A stretch of 14,807 nt of DNA from Candidatus Moraniibacteriota bacterium. Its GTDB lineage: Bacteria > Patescibacteriota > Minisyncoccia > Moranbacterales > GCA-2747515. A model generated the notes under the pieces. It ran no database searches, was not told where the DNA came from, and worked only from the letters and a program-made list of their open reading frames with translations. Every line of letters begins with the position of its first letter. Positions within the stretch are counted from its first letter, which is position 1. Positions 1-6,959 of the stretch are shown here, piece after piece. The stretch lies in assembly GCA_029933995.1 (NCBI GenBank), contig JAOZNB010000023.1, positions 1 to 14,807 on the forward strand. The letters run 5' to 3'. The position numbers and the translations under genes were made by a program.

Positions 1-2
1 AC

Positions 3-80
3 TGTTATTTTAAGCACAATAATAACGAAGCTGAGCTCACCTGCCGAAATGACAATGAAGGAATCATGCAAGAAGTCTAA
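3..80 (+). CDS. Possible C-terminal end of a gene entering from the left edge (doubtful)
   Basis: Frame 3 is open from the window edge to a TAA at 78-80, encoding about 25 residues rich in Asn, Glu and Cys. The base composition (GAGCTCACCTGCCGA) is richer in GC than the neighbouring genes. A plus-strand gene ending here would converge on the minus-strand gene ending at 128, and the hairpin at 91-122 would sit between them, which is a sensible arrangement. However, frame 1 is also open through this stretch and no family can be recognised from so few residues, so the region may be non-coding. Confidence 0.25.
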   Translation, partial: CYFKHNNNEAELTCRNDNEGIMQEV

Positions 81-90
81 TATAAAAAAT

Positions 91-122
91 AAATTCGTAA
101 CAGAGTTATCTATTACGAATTT
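91..122 (-). terminator. Rho-independent terminator of the 128-1033 gene
   Basis: A perfect 10-bp inverted repeat (AAATTCGTAA at 91-100, TTACGAATTT at 113-122) has a 12-nt loop. Read on the minus strand it lies 5 nt after the stop codon of the 301-residue gene and runs into ATTTTTTATA, a good U-tract. On the plus strand the following sequence is also fairly T-rich, so it may act in both directions. Confidence 0.75.
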
Positions 123-127
123 GATAA

Positions 128-1033
128 TTATTTATTATTTAAAGCTATAATAAGTTCATCTTGCAATAAACTAATATATCTTTTAGCTTTGATAAATTTA
201 TTGCCATCTCCATCGCTTTCTGATAATAATCCTTGTGCAGTCGCTAATTTTTCATAAAAAACATCTTGTGCAAAATTTGCATCTTGCCTGACAAGTTGAT
301 TTATGGCTTGTTCACATAGATCAAGTGATTTCCGTGTTTCAGCTTGAAATTTTGTTATTAACTCTGCTTTATAATAACTCAATATCTCACTGTTAGCAGT
401 AACGTAGTCTAAAGCATCTTCTAATCTTTGTAAATCAAGGTCACTTTCTTGAAGTATCACTTCTGCATCTGTGATATTTTGATTAAATGATACTAGTGGA
501 AAATCTGTGAGCTCGGTTGCTAACTTTGCTCCACTGATTTTGAGTACATTCAAGGACTTTTGCATAGTTGCAATACCATTTTTGATTGTTAGTTGCTTTT
601 CTTTATAAATTTGTAGTGATGTATAAGCAATACGTTCTAACTGTGCCAAATTCAGTTCTCCCAAAGACAAATTTACAGCACCAATAGCATTTATAAGTGT
701 CGCATGTGATGTGTGCAGAGAATCAGTGGTTGTGTGTAACACGTCATCCGAATTGTCAGTGGCTTTTTTCAATAATATCTCAGTTCTTGTGAGTAATTGA
801 ATAAATTTTTCTTTTGAAAAGTCTAAGCCATCCATATTTACTTTAGAAATAGTGTTTTTTAAAGCACTAATTGAGTTTAATAATTTCACTTTTTCTTGTT
901 GAAATGACATAGTCGGTTCTGCTGCATTGCAAGTATTAAACGGTGTCCACATAAAAATGTTAACACAAATCATTGCAATGATGAACATCAAAGACATTGG
1001 GGTTTTGGGTGTTGCGCTAGAAGCATTTCTCAT
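128..1033 (-). CDS. Exported helical repeat protein, single-Cys paralogue family, member 1
   Basis: This 301-residue protein has unknown function. Residues 13-29 form a hydrophobic segment after a basic N-terminus, followed by TCNAAEP, a possible signal peptidase site near residues 36-38, so the protein is either secreted or anchored by its N-terminus. The rest is predicted to be largely helical, with frequent Leu, Lys and Glu. Three segments look like degenerate repeats, starting near FSKEKF, FNQNIT and FYEKLA; the last two share a pattern of A..(I/L)L.ESD.D followed by A..Y. The only Cys outside the N-terminal export segment is C240 (LDLCEQAI), which matches the lone ectodomain Cys in the next three minus-strand genes, as does the C-terminal LLS..DG block. 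The start has AGGAG six bases upstream and a near-consensus promoter. It is transcribed alone, between its own promoter and terminator. Gene reality is near certain; function is not known. Confidence 0.85.
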   Translation of the reverse strand: MRNASSATPKTPMSLMFIIAMICVNIFMWTPFNTCNAAEPTMSFQQEKVKLLNSISALKNTISKVNMDGLDFSKEKFIQLLTRTEILLKKATDNSDDVLHTTTDSLHTSHATLINAIGAVNLSLGELNLAQLERIAYTSLQIYKEKQLTIKNGIATMQKSLNVLKISGAKLATELTDFPLVSFNQNITDAEVILQESDLDLQRLEDALDYVTANSEILSYYKAELITKFQAETRKSLDLCEQAINQLVRQDANFAQDVFYEKLATAQGLLSESDGDGNKFIKAKRYISLLQDELIIALNNK

Positions 1034-1059
1034 GATTTTCTCCTGGTTGAGTTGAATTT

Positions 1060-1109
1060 TTAAATTACTAATGATACGTAATTGTAGCTATTTCTTTGGC
1101 TTTTGTCAA
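1060..1109 (-). promoter_or_regulatory. Sigma70-type promoter and conserved leader element of the 128-1033 gene
   Basis: On the minus strand the -35 TTGACA (1104-1109) and -10 TACAAT (1081-1086) are separated by exactly 17 bp. Five bases after the -10 comes ATCATTAGTAATTTAA (1060-1075), which closely resembles elements at the same offset in front of the genes starting at 2376 and 3359. The Shine-Dalgarno AGGAG is at 1040-1044. Confidence 0.8.
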
Positions 1110-1122
1110 TTTGAAAATAAAA

Positions 1123-1154
1123 TAGTTCCCAACAGATTAATCTGTTGGGAACTA
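1123..1154 (-). terminator. Rho-independent terminator of the 1169-2376 operon
   Basis: A perfect inverted repeat of 16 bp per arm (TAGTTCCCAACAGATT at 1123-1138 with its complement at 1139-1154) forms a long hairpin. Read on the minus strand it begins 14 nt after the stop codon at 1169 and is followed by a T-rich tract (TTTTATTTTC). It separates the two-gene operon from the promoter at 1081-1109. Confidence 0.9.
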
Positions 1155-1168
1155 TAGGACAAAACTTG

Positions 1169-1774
1169 TTATATTGTTTTCAATATATATGTAAGTTCTG
1201 TATGATTTGTTTTGATGACGTCAAAAGCAGATTGCATATTCTGTAAACTTCCGTCTACCGATAATAATTGCACTTTGGCATCAATAATTTTTTGGTAAAG
1301 AGGCCGTTGAGCGAAGTTTTCATCAAATGTCTCAATAAGTCTTTTGTGAATAGTGAGCACGTCGTTTAACTTCGCAATCAATATGGATTCCAATGATTGA
1401 GGCTCTTGAAAACCATCTTCTGAAAATATTGCCTTTTGATCTTGAAATGCTGTAGGGTTAGTAACTTGCATTGCGGTAATTTGTTGCAATGCATCACCAC
1501 ATGTTTTAATTCCTGTGGCAGCTTCTAGCACTAGTTCTTCCGTAGCTATATGTATAGATGAATCATAGCGTTCTTGAATAGCTGATTCTAGTTTATTTAT
1601 AGCAGTGGACATGGTATTTTTTGTTTCAAGCAATTGTTTGTCAAAGCGTTCTGTGTCTGCAATTGTCCATTTGTAATATAAAAATGTAGACAGTATTAGA
1701 ATTAGTGCACTAAATAAAATTGCAGGCACAGTAAAATTTGTGTTGCTGGTGCTTGTGTTAGGGTTATTTTTCAT
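1169..1774 (-). CDS. Membrane-anchored helical protein, single-Cys paralogue family, member 2
   Basis: This 201-residue protein has unknown function. It has a short polar N-terminus, one hydrophobic segment at about residues 15-34, and a long predicted helical domain that should lie outside the membrane. It contains a single Cys, C92 (IKTCGDAL). It is clearly related to the upstream gene (1771-2376): both open with MKN.P, both carry a QI/QM..MQ...PT(A/S)FQ block after the Cys, an L.(A/I)KLN.VL.IH block, and a C-terminal DG.(L/F)Q.M segment. The start codon overlaps the stop of the upstream gene as ATGA (1771-1774), with GGAG about 10 nt before it, so translation is probably coupled. A strong terminator follows. 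It could be an envelope-structure or adhesion-related protein, but no known family was recognised. Confidence 0.85.
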   Translation of the reverse strand: MKNNPNTSTSNTNFTVPAILFSALILILSTFLYYKWTIADTERFDKQLLETKNTMSTAINKLESAIQERYDSSIHIATEELVLEAATGIKTCGDALQQITAMQVTNPTAFQDQKAIFSEDGFQEPQSLESILIAKLNDVLTIHKRLIETFDENFAQRPLYQKIIDAKVQLLSVDGSLQNMQSAFDVIKTNHTELTYILKTI

Positions 1775-2376
1775 GACTTGATTTCTCCATGTTGTTGTAA
1801 TTGTGTGAGTAATTCATCATGCAATATTTTAATATCATTGTATGTGAATTCCATTTCTTGAAAATTACCATCAATCTCTTTCAAATGCAATTGTTGGTCT
1901 TTTACTTTTTGTTCAAAAATACCTTTCAAATATTTCTGGGCATTTCGTTCAATTACATAGCCATGTATTTGAAGTACTAAATTAAGTTTAATTAATAATA
2001 CTTCCTCCAGCGGTAAAGAAATGCCATAGAATTCTGTTTTAGCTCTTTGAAATGATGTAGGATCTGCAATTTGCATACTGTTCATTTGAGTTATTTCGTT
2101 TTTGCATTCATGAAGAAGGAATGTTGCATGAGTTATGGCTGATGTATAATGTATCGTACCAGTTCTAAGAGCTTCTGGTATAACTGCTCTTTGGTCTGCT
2201 ATAACAACATAACTTTTGATAGGTTCTGCAATGGTAGCAGTGGGCTCTTCGGTGGATAACTTTGAAAAATACATCATTGTCATAAATATTCCTATAAATA
2301 TCCCAAATATAATCAATAATGAGGATTTGAATTTATTGGAACATTGGTTAGATTTGTTGTCAGGTCCATTTTTCAT
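1771..2376 (-). CDS. Membrane-anchored helical protein, single-Cys paralogue family, member 3
   Basis: This 201-residue protein has unknown function and is the first gene of a two-gene operon with 1169-1774. The N-terminus is polar, residues 17-37 are a hydrophobic anchor, and a Thr/Pro-rich stretch follows before the helical domain. C91 (LHECKNEI) is the only Cys outside the cytoplasmic tail (a second, C12, precedes the membrane segment). The similarity to the downstream gene over the block around MQIADPTSFQ, the block LLIKLNLVLQIH and the C-terminal IDGNFQEM indicates a tandem duplication that has since diverged. The start is supported by AGGAG six bases upstream and by a good promoter at 2425-2453. 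Its stop TGA overlaps the next start codon. Confidence 0.85.
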   Translation of the reverse strand: MKNGPDNKSNQCSNKFKSSLLIIFGIFIGIFMTMMYFSKLSTEEPTATIAEPIKSYVVIADQRAVIPEALRTGTIHYTSAITHATFLLHECKNEITQMNSMQIADPTSFQRAKTEFYGISLPLEEVLLIKLNLVLQIHGYVIERNAQKYLKGIFEQKVKDQQLHLKEIDGNFQEMEFTYNDIKILHDELLTQLQQHGEIKS

Positions 2377-2402
2377 GTCTTGCTCCTTGTATTATATTAA
2401 TA

Positions 2403-2453
2403 TGTTAAGTTACTATGATGCATAATGATAAAACTTTTTTTGTGTCTTGTCAA
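2403..2453 (-). promoter_or_regulatory. Sigma70-type promoter and conserved leader element of the 1169-2376 operon
   Basis: On the minus strand TTGACA (2448-2453) and TATCAT (2425-2430) are 17 bp apart. Five bases after the -10 is ATCATAGTAACTTAACA (2403-2419), the second copy of the leader element. AGGAG lies just before the ATG at 2376. The remaining gap, 2454-2634, is AT-rich and shows no gene; the only structure seen is a weak pair TGCAGTGAGG (2482) and TGCAGTGGGG (2498). Confidence 0.78.
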
Positions 2454-2634
2454 TGCAAGAAATAAATCCACAACAACATGTTGCAGTGAGGTCTTGGTGC
2501 AGTGGGGATGTTGATTGCAAAATACTATTATTTTGTTTTAGTTTTTTTCCCTATTTTGTGCTATTGAATGATATTAGAATATTATAATTAAAACAATTAG
2601 TTAATACAAACTTAAAAATATTTTTACAAAAATA

Positions 2635-2665
2635 AAAACTACAGCAGAGTTTCTGTTGTAGTTTT
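2635..2665 (-). terminator. Rho-independent terminator of the 2682-3359 gene
   Basis: A 14-bp stem (AAAACTACAGCAGA at 2635-2648 with TCTGTTGTAGTTTT at 2652-2665) has one G-T mismatch position and a 3-nt loop. On the minus strand it starts 16 nt after the stop codon and runs into TTTTTATTTTTG. The plus-strand side is also followed by T residues. Confidence 0.85.
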
Positions 2666-2681
2666 TTGTTGTAGTGTGCTA

Positions 2682-3359
2682 TTATATAGCGTTAACAAAT
2701 CGTTGGAGGAGTCGATGAAGTTCGTCAATATCAGCAATGACATTTTGCATATTTACAAAATCACCATGTATTAATGATAATTGTCGTTTTAATGCATAAA
2801 TGTGTTTGTTAAGCTCTTGCACAATATTGCTGTTTAGATCTTTTATTTTCCCTAGGGTACTTATAATGATAGTGTATCTTTTTAAGTTCTCTTTTAATTC
2901 ACTTGTCATTATATGTTCCGTTATTACTTTTGGGTGTTCAGACTTACCAGTAATAATTGATATACTCTCTTGAAAATAGAGATTTTTCATGATTTGTTTT
3001 GTGAATAAATCATCTTCTCGTATGTCAGTTTGTTTCGAATACTTGTTGTTCATATCAGTAATTATTTGATGACAATCACGTAGAACAACGGAAGAATCTG
3101 TGATCAATAATTGTAAAGCCACTTTTTCTCGTACACGTATACGGAGTTCGTTCCCTAATAATGCACTAAGTTGTGTGACGGTGATATTTATTTGTTGTTC
3201 CAGAGTAAGCGTTGGTGTTTGAGTGGCGGCAACATCCATTGGTTGCTTGGGTTTGTCAAATGCTGCAATCATTACGATTGTTAACATAAAAAGCAAATAT
3301 GCTTTTACAGCAAGTTGGGATGAAAATATATCATTTTTTTTGTGAACTTTTTCTTTCAT
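2682..3359 (-). CDS. Membrane-anchored helical protein, single-Cys paralogue family, member 4
   Basis: This 225-residue protein has unknown function. It has a basic N-terminus, a hydrophobic segment at residues 16-35, a Pro/Thr-rich linker, then a predicted helical domain. Its only Cys is C96 (VLRDCHQI), in the same local pattern (Cys, then I/L and M/L at helical spacing) as C92, C91 and C240 of the other three members. The C-terminal block QLSLIHGDFVNMQNVIADID matches the DG..Q.M block of members 2 and 3, with His in place of Asp. It is the most diverged of the three short members. It has its own promoter, a strong AGGAGG five bases before the ATG and its own terminator, so it forms a single-gene unit. 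It is divergently oriented to the acetyl-CoA synthetase gene. Confidence 0.85.
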   Translation of the reverse strand: MKEKVHKKNDIFSSQLAVKAYLLFMLTIVMIAAFDKPKQPMDVAATQTPTLTLEQQINITVTQLSALLGNELRIRVREKVALQLLITDSSVVLRDCHQIITDMNNKYSKQTDIREDDLFTKQIMKNLYFQESISIITGKSEHPKVITEHIMTSELKENLKRYTIIISTLGKIKDLNSNIVQELNKHIYALKRQLSLIHGDFVNMQNVIADIDELHRLLQRFVNAI

Positions 3360-3381
3360 TTGAGCCTCCTTGATATTTTAT

Positions 3382-3433
3382 TGTTAAATTTACTTTGATT
3401 TGTTATTCTACTATTCTTACAAGATTCTGTCAA
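3382..3433 (-). promoter_or_regulatory. Sigma70-type promoter and conserved leader element of the 2682-3359 gene
   Basis: On the minus strand TTGACA (3428-3433) and TAGAAT (3405-3410) are 17 bp apart. Five bases after the -10 comes ATCAAAGTAAATTTAACA (3382-3399), the third copy of the leader element. The -35 box occupies the place where the -35 of the divergent plus-strand promoter would be, so the two promoters may compete or be co-regulated. Confidence 0.78.
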
Positions 3434-3456
3434 TTGATTTATATTTATGATATAAT
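3428..3456 (+). promoter_or_regulatory. Extended -10 promoter of the acetyl-CoA synthetase gene
   Basis: TGATATAAT (3448-3456) is an extended -10 with a perfect TATAAT at 3451-3456. The bases 17 bp upstream (TGTCAA, 3428-3433) are a poor -35 on this strand and coincide with the -35 of the opposite promoter. Transcription should begin near 3463, essentially at the ATG at 3464, giving an almost leaderless mRNA. Confidence 0.65.
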
Positions 3457-3463
3457 ATATTAT

Positions 3464-5554
3464 ATGAAACAAAAACAAAATTTTTCACAATTATTTAAAC
3501 CACGTTCAATTGCGGTTATTGGTGCTAGTGGTACAAAGGGAAAGGTGGGTAATATGATTGCACACAATATTACAACTCATAATTATGAGGGTGATGTGTT
3601 TTTTGTTAATCCAAAACGTACAAAAATTTTAGGAAAGAAATGTTATGCATCGCTTAGTGATATTGGACAGGAAGTGGATTGTACAGTTATTGTTGTGCCG
3701 GGTCAATTTGTAGAAGCTATAATACGTGAGAGTGTTAATGTTTGCAAAAACTTTGTTGTTATATCTGCGGGATTTGGTGAAACTGGGATGGATGGACACA
3801 ATAGAGAGATGTCACTTAATGCGCTTGCAATGGAAAAAGATATAAATATACTTGGTCCAAATTGTTTGGGATTTTTGACACCAAATATTGGACTTAATGC
3901 CTCATTTGCAGAAGGATTGCCAAAGGTTGGACGGACGGCTGTGATTTCTCAGTCAGGAGCGCTAGCTGTTGCAGTAATGGATAAGGCACGAGAAGAAAAT
4001 ATTGGTTTTTCATCTGTTATTTCAATTGGCAATAAGATGCATATTGGTGCTGCAGAACTCATCAAATATTTTATACAGGATAAAAATACAGACACAATAG
4101 CACTTTATTTAGAGGGTGTGGATAGAGGACACTTATTTTTGAAGGCAATTGCAGATGCTGTACATGCTGGCAAGAAAGTAATTGTGTTAAAAGCAGGTAA
4201 GACTCAGGCAGCTCAAGAAGCAATTGCACTTCACACAGGTTCACTTGCAGGAAGTGATGATATTTTTACAGCAGCACTAGAAAAAGTAGGTGCAATGCGA
4301 GCGGAGAGTATGAGTGAGTTTTTTGCACTTGTGAGATTTGCTGAGCACTATAAAAGTGAATTATCTGGCGTGGTACAAATAGGAATTGTTACAAATGCTG
4401 GTGGTCCAGGTGTCTTGGCAACTGATGTAGTTGCTAGTCAGGTTGGAATAAAAATGAGTAAATTATCAAGTACAACAAAATCTACATTAATTAAAAAGTT
4501 ACCTCAAGCAGCTTCGGTTCATAATCCAGTTGATCTATTAGGAGATGCAACATTGGAACGATATGAAATTGGAATAAAAAAATTAATTACAGATGATACT
4601 GTGGATATAGTTTTGGTATTATTAACACCACAAGATCAAACTCCTGTGAATGAGATTGCTCAACTAATTATTGATTTACAACAAAAAACTAAAAAATTAA
4701 TACTCACATCATTTATAGGTGGCGAGCGTGTGAAGACTGCAATTGATATGATGAATAATGGAAGAGTGTTACATTTTGATTCACCTCGTACAGCTATTAT
4801 GGCTACGTCTACCTTTATTAAAAAACGAAAGGTTTATGCAATTACTAAAAAAGTAGTAAATAATGATAGAGCTGATTTTGTTAAAAATATTATTGATAAT
4901 GCTGAGAATAGAAGCTCTTTGTACTTGCAAGAGTGTGCCGATATAGCACATAAATATGAAATTCCAATTAGTAACTTTTGGGATATCACAAAGGGATTGG
5001 ATGCAAAAAGCAAAATTAAATATCCATGTGTGGTAAAAGTTGATAATCCAAATGTATTACACAAAACTGATAGAGGTGGTGTCATACTACCAATTAATAA
5101 TCTGAAAGAGCTATATAGCGCACGTAAAGCTTTGTTGAACAGATTTGATGAGAGTGGAACACGCATAGTTGTACAACCAATGTTAAAAATTAAAACAGAA
5201 TTAATTATTGGCATGAAAAGAGATCCAATTTTTGGGATTGTTATTGTTGCTGGATTGGGAGGCATTTATACAGAAGTTTTCAAAAAAGTTAATTTTTATA
5301 TTGCACCTTTAACATTGCGAGAGATAAAACACACATTAGAAAATGGCAATATAGCATTTTTATTTGATGGTACTCGTGGTGAAAATAGCTATAATTTGAA
5401 TTCTATATCAAATATTATATATAATATGGCATTATTAGGAAGTGAAAATCCAAAAATTATAGCAATAGATATAAATCCGCTTCTCGTATATAATGATGAC
5501 ACATCTGATGTGGCAGTTGATTTTAAGATAATATTATCTGCTGGCGCTCTATAG
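3464..5554 (+). CDS. Acetyl-CoA synthetase (ADP-forming), fused alpha-beta chain
   Basis: This 696-residue cytoplasmic enzyme of the NDP-forming acyl-CoA synthetase family converts acetyl-CoA, ADP and phosphate to acetate, CoA and ATP. The order is a CoA-binding Rossmann domain (RSIAVIGASGTKGKVG, from about residue 14), succinyl-CoA-ligase-like domains (GPNCLGF; VISQSGALA), the active-site loop LHTGSLAGSD, and a C-terminal ATP-grasp domain. The phosphorylated His falls at residue 257, the position given for the archaeal ACD1 alpha subunit, and the second relay His is H533 in VLHKTDRGGV. All key residues look intact. The start chosen is the ATG at 3464, not the upstream ATG at 3395, because the 23 extra residues would span the promoter and the protein family begins near here. 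There is no Shine-Dalgarno. The preferred acyl-CoA cannot be told from sequence alone. The product fits substrate-level ATP formation in a fermentative cell. Confidence 0.92.
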   Translation: MKQKQNFSQLFKPRSIAVIGASGTKGKVGNMIAHNITTHNYEGDVFFVNPKRTKILGKKCYASLSDIGQEVDCTVIVVPGQFVEAIIRESVNVCKNFVVISAGFGETGMDGHNREMSLNALAMEKDINILGPNCLGFLTPNIGLNASFAEGLPKVGRTAVISQSGALAVAVMDKAREENIGFSSVISIGNKMHIGAAELIKYFIQDKNTDTIALYLEGVDRGHLFLKAIADAVHAGKKVIVLKAGKTQAAQEAIALHTGSLAGSDDIFTAALEKVGAMRAESMSEFFALVRFAEHYKSELSGVVQIGIVTNAGGPGVLATDVVASQVGIKMSKLSSTTKSTLIKKLPQAASVHNPVDLLGDATLERYEIGIKKLITDDTVDIVLVLLTPQDQTPVNEIAQLIIDLQQKTKKLILTSFIGGERVKTAIDMMNNGRVLHFDSPRTAIMATSTFIKKRKVYAITKKVVNNDRADFVKNIIDNAENRSSLYLQECADIAHKYEIPISNFWDITKGLDAKSKIKYPCVVKVDNPNVLHKTDRGGVILPINNLKELYSARKALLNRFDESGTRIVVQPMLKIKTELIIGMKRDPIFGIVIVAGLGGIYTEVFKKVNFYIAPLTLREIKHTLENGNIAFLFDGTRGENSYNLNSISNIIYNMALLGSENPKIIAIDINPLLVYNDDTSDVAVDFKIILSAGAL

Positions 5555-5599
5555 AGTTGTGGTAAATATAGTGAAAATAATATTAAATAATAAAAAAAT

Positions 5600-6874
5600 A
5601 TGACATTGCAAAATAAAAAAGCACATCTATTAGACAATACCAAGGAAGTGGATGATATTCCTGATATATTTGATCAGTATGGCTCTGATGATGCAACAGC
5701 TACGTCGCCAGTATCACAAAATGTAACACGTCCAAGGAAAGATGATACTAATAATTCCGATAGTGATGTCAATGAAGTAGTGTCGCAAGAATCTGAAAAA
5801 AAATGGGAACAAGATACGGATGAAGTTTCTGCAGTTGATTTAGAACAAGTTATAGCAACTGATGAAGCTGTAAATGAACAAGTTGTGGAGCGAGAAGTGC
5901 AACCACCGATAGCTCCGCCAAAGCCGGATGTTATTGAAGATGATGTGAAACAAACTCCTATAATCAATGAAACTATCGAAGAAGAAATAGTGAAGCAGGA
6001 TGAACAACAGCCAATAGCTCCACCAAAACCAGATATTAAGCAGGAAAATTTTAAAAAAACAAAAGAAGACTTGCCACCAAAGGCACCTGTGCAGGCAGTA
6101 GCGCCTGTAAAACAAAATTATAATTCAATTTTGCAACAAGTTGATGAAAAAGTTGAAGTAGCTAAAAAAGGATATGTAGCACAAGGAGAGGAGTCTGTGT
6201 ATGAAGCTTCGGCGTCAGCACAAGGTGTAAAAACAAAAAAAGAACAAGCAATCAAAAAAAGTTATGCACAGGAAAAAGAAAAGATTACTCTCAGAGAAAT
6301 AAATATTGACCCCGGGAAAAAGACAATTATGATTGTTGATGATGATATTGATACATTGGAGATGTATGCAGATGTTTTTGAAAATGCTGATTATAATGTT
6401 ATTCGTGCAGCAGATGGATTAGAGGCTATCAATTTAGTTGGTAAACATACACCACATGTAATTTTTACAGGTATTGTTATGCCTCGCATGGATGGATTTG
6501 CAATGATGGAATCTCTCAAACAAAATAAGAGAACAGCTGACATTCCAGTTGTAATTAATTCTCATTTAGGACGAGAGACTGACAAAAAACAAGCTGAAGA
6601 ATTGGGCGCACGTGATTTTATTATACGAGGATTTACACAGCCTCGTGAAGTGTTGGAGCGAATTGGTGCATTGCTTTTGCGTAGTGAATACATTTTTCAT
6701 TTTGATGCACATGGCAAAGAGGCTAATAAACTTTCAAAAGATTTAGGTGCCTCAAATTTCTTTCATTGTCCGAGGGGGCAGGAAATGGTACTAAAACTTA
6801 ATGTGGTTGATGAAAAAGACCTTACTTTTTCAGCAAGGTTTAGTTGTATAGATGTATCAAAAGATAAAAAATAG
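5600..6874 (+). CDS. Response-regulator-like protein with a receiver domain lacking the phospho-acceptor Asp
   Basis: The protein has 424 residues. Residues 1-235 are acidic, rich in Gln, Glu, Lys and Pro and probably disordered, with two copies of P(I)APPKPD at residues 101-110 and 136-145. Residues 241-362 form a CheY-like receiver. The acidic pocket (D247-D249 in IVDDD) is present, but where the phospho-acceptor Asp is expected (LLD.MMP) the sequence reads FTGIVMP with G291. The usual Thr/Ser sits in INSHLG, and the usual Lys is Arg (R343, FIIRGF). The domain is therefore unlikely to be phosphorylated in the normal way and may act as a protein-binding module. About 70 residues follow with no recognised DNA-binding fold; HCPRGQ hints at a decayed zinc-ribbon-like segment. 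There is no Shine-Dalgarno. It lies 45 nt after the synthetase gene and may be co-transcribed with it or use TATAGT at 5567-5572. Confidence 0.85.
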   Translation: MTLQNKKAHLLDNTKEVDDIPDIFDQYGSDDATATSPVSQNVTRPRKDDTNNSDSDVNEVVSQESEKKWEQDTDEVSAVDLEQVIATDEAVNEQVVEREVQPPIAPPKPDVIEDDVKQTPIINETIEEEIVKQDEQQPIAPPKPDIKQENFKKTKEDLPPKAPVQAVAPVKQNYNSILQQVDEKVEVAKKGYVAQGEESVYEASASAQGVKTKKEQAIKKSYAQEKEKITLREINIDPGKKTIMIVDDDIDTLEMYADVFENADYNVIRAADGLEAINLVGKHTPHVIFTGIVMPRMDGFAMMESLKQNKRTADIPVVINSHLGRETDKKQAEELGARDFIIRGFTQPREVLERIGALLLRSEYIFHFDAHGKEANKLSKDLGASNFFHCPRGQEMVLKLNVVDEKDLTFSARFSCIDVSKDKK

Positions 6875-6890
6875 CAAATTACAAATAAGC

Positions 6891-6922
6891 AAAAGATATG
6901 GTATAGATGCCACATCTTTTTT
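6891..6922 (+). terminator. Rho-independent terminator of the receiver-protein gene
   Basis: AAAAGATATGG (6891-6901) pairs with CCACATCTTTT (6910-6920) with one mismatch and an 8-nt loop, followed by more T. It begins 16 nt after the TAG stop at 6872-6874. Confidence 0.75.
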
Positions 6923-6959
6923 GTATGATAAAATAATATTTAGTAGATTTATAAATTCA

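Noticed and set aside
2216..2425. Plus-strand 69-residue open frame upstream of the 1771-2376 gene
   Set aside because: It overlaps that gene's N-terminus and promoter on the other strand and lacks a Shine-Dalgarno and any promoter of its own.
2482..2507. Direct repeat TGCAGTGAGG / TGCAGTGGGG as an operator or iteron
   Set aside because: There are only two short imperfect copies and no further spaced units, so chance is a sufficient explanation.
3395..3463. An upstream ATG extending the acetyl-CoA synthetase by 23 residues
   Set aside because: The extra residues (rich in Ile and Tyr) overlap both promoters and the family N-terminus begins near the ATG at 3464.
5900..6034. PIAPPKPD repeats as evidence of a TonB- or SH3-type linker function
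   Set aside because: Two short copies in a disordered acidic region do not identify a binding partner; kept only as a descriptive feature.
5674..6115. Minus-strand open frames inside the receiver-protein gene
   Set aside because: They mirror the repetitive GAA/CAA/CCA codons of the real gene and have Ser/Thr/Cys- or Phe-rich, low-complexity translations with no start signal.
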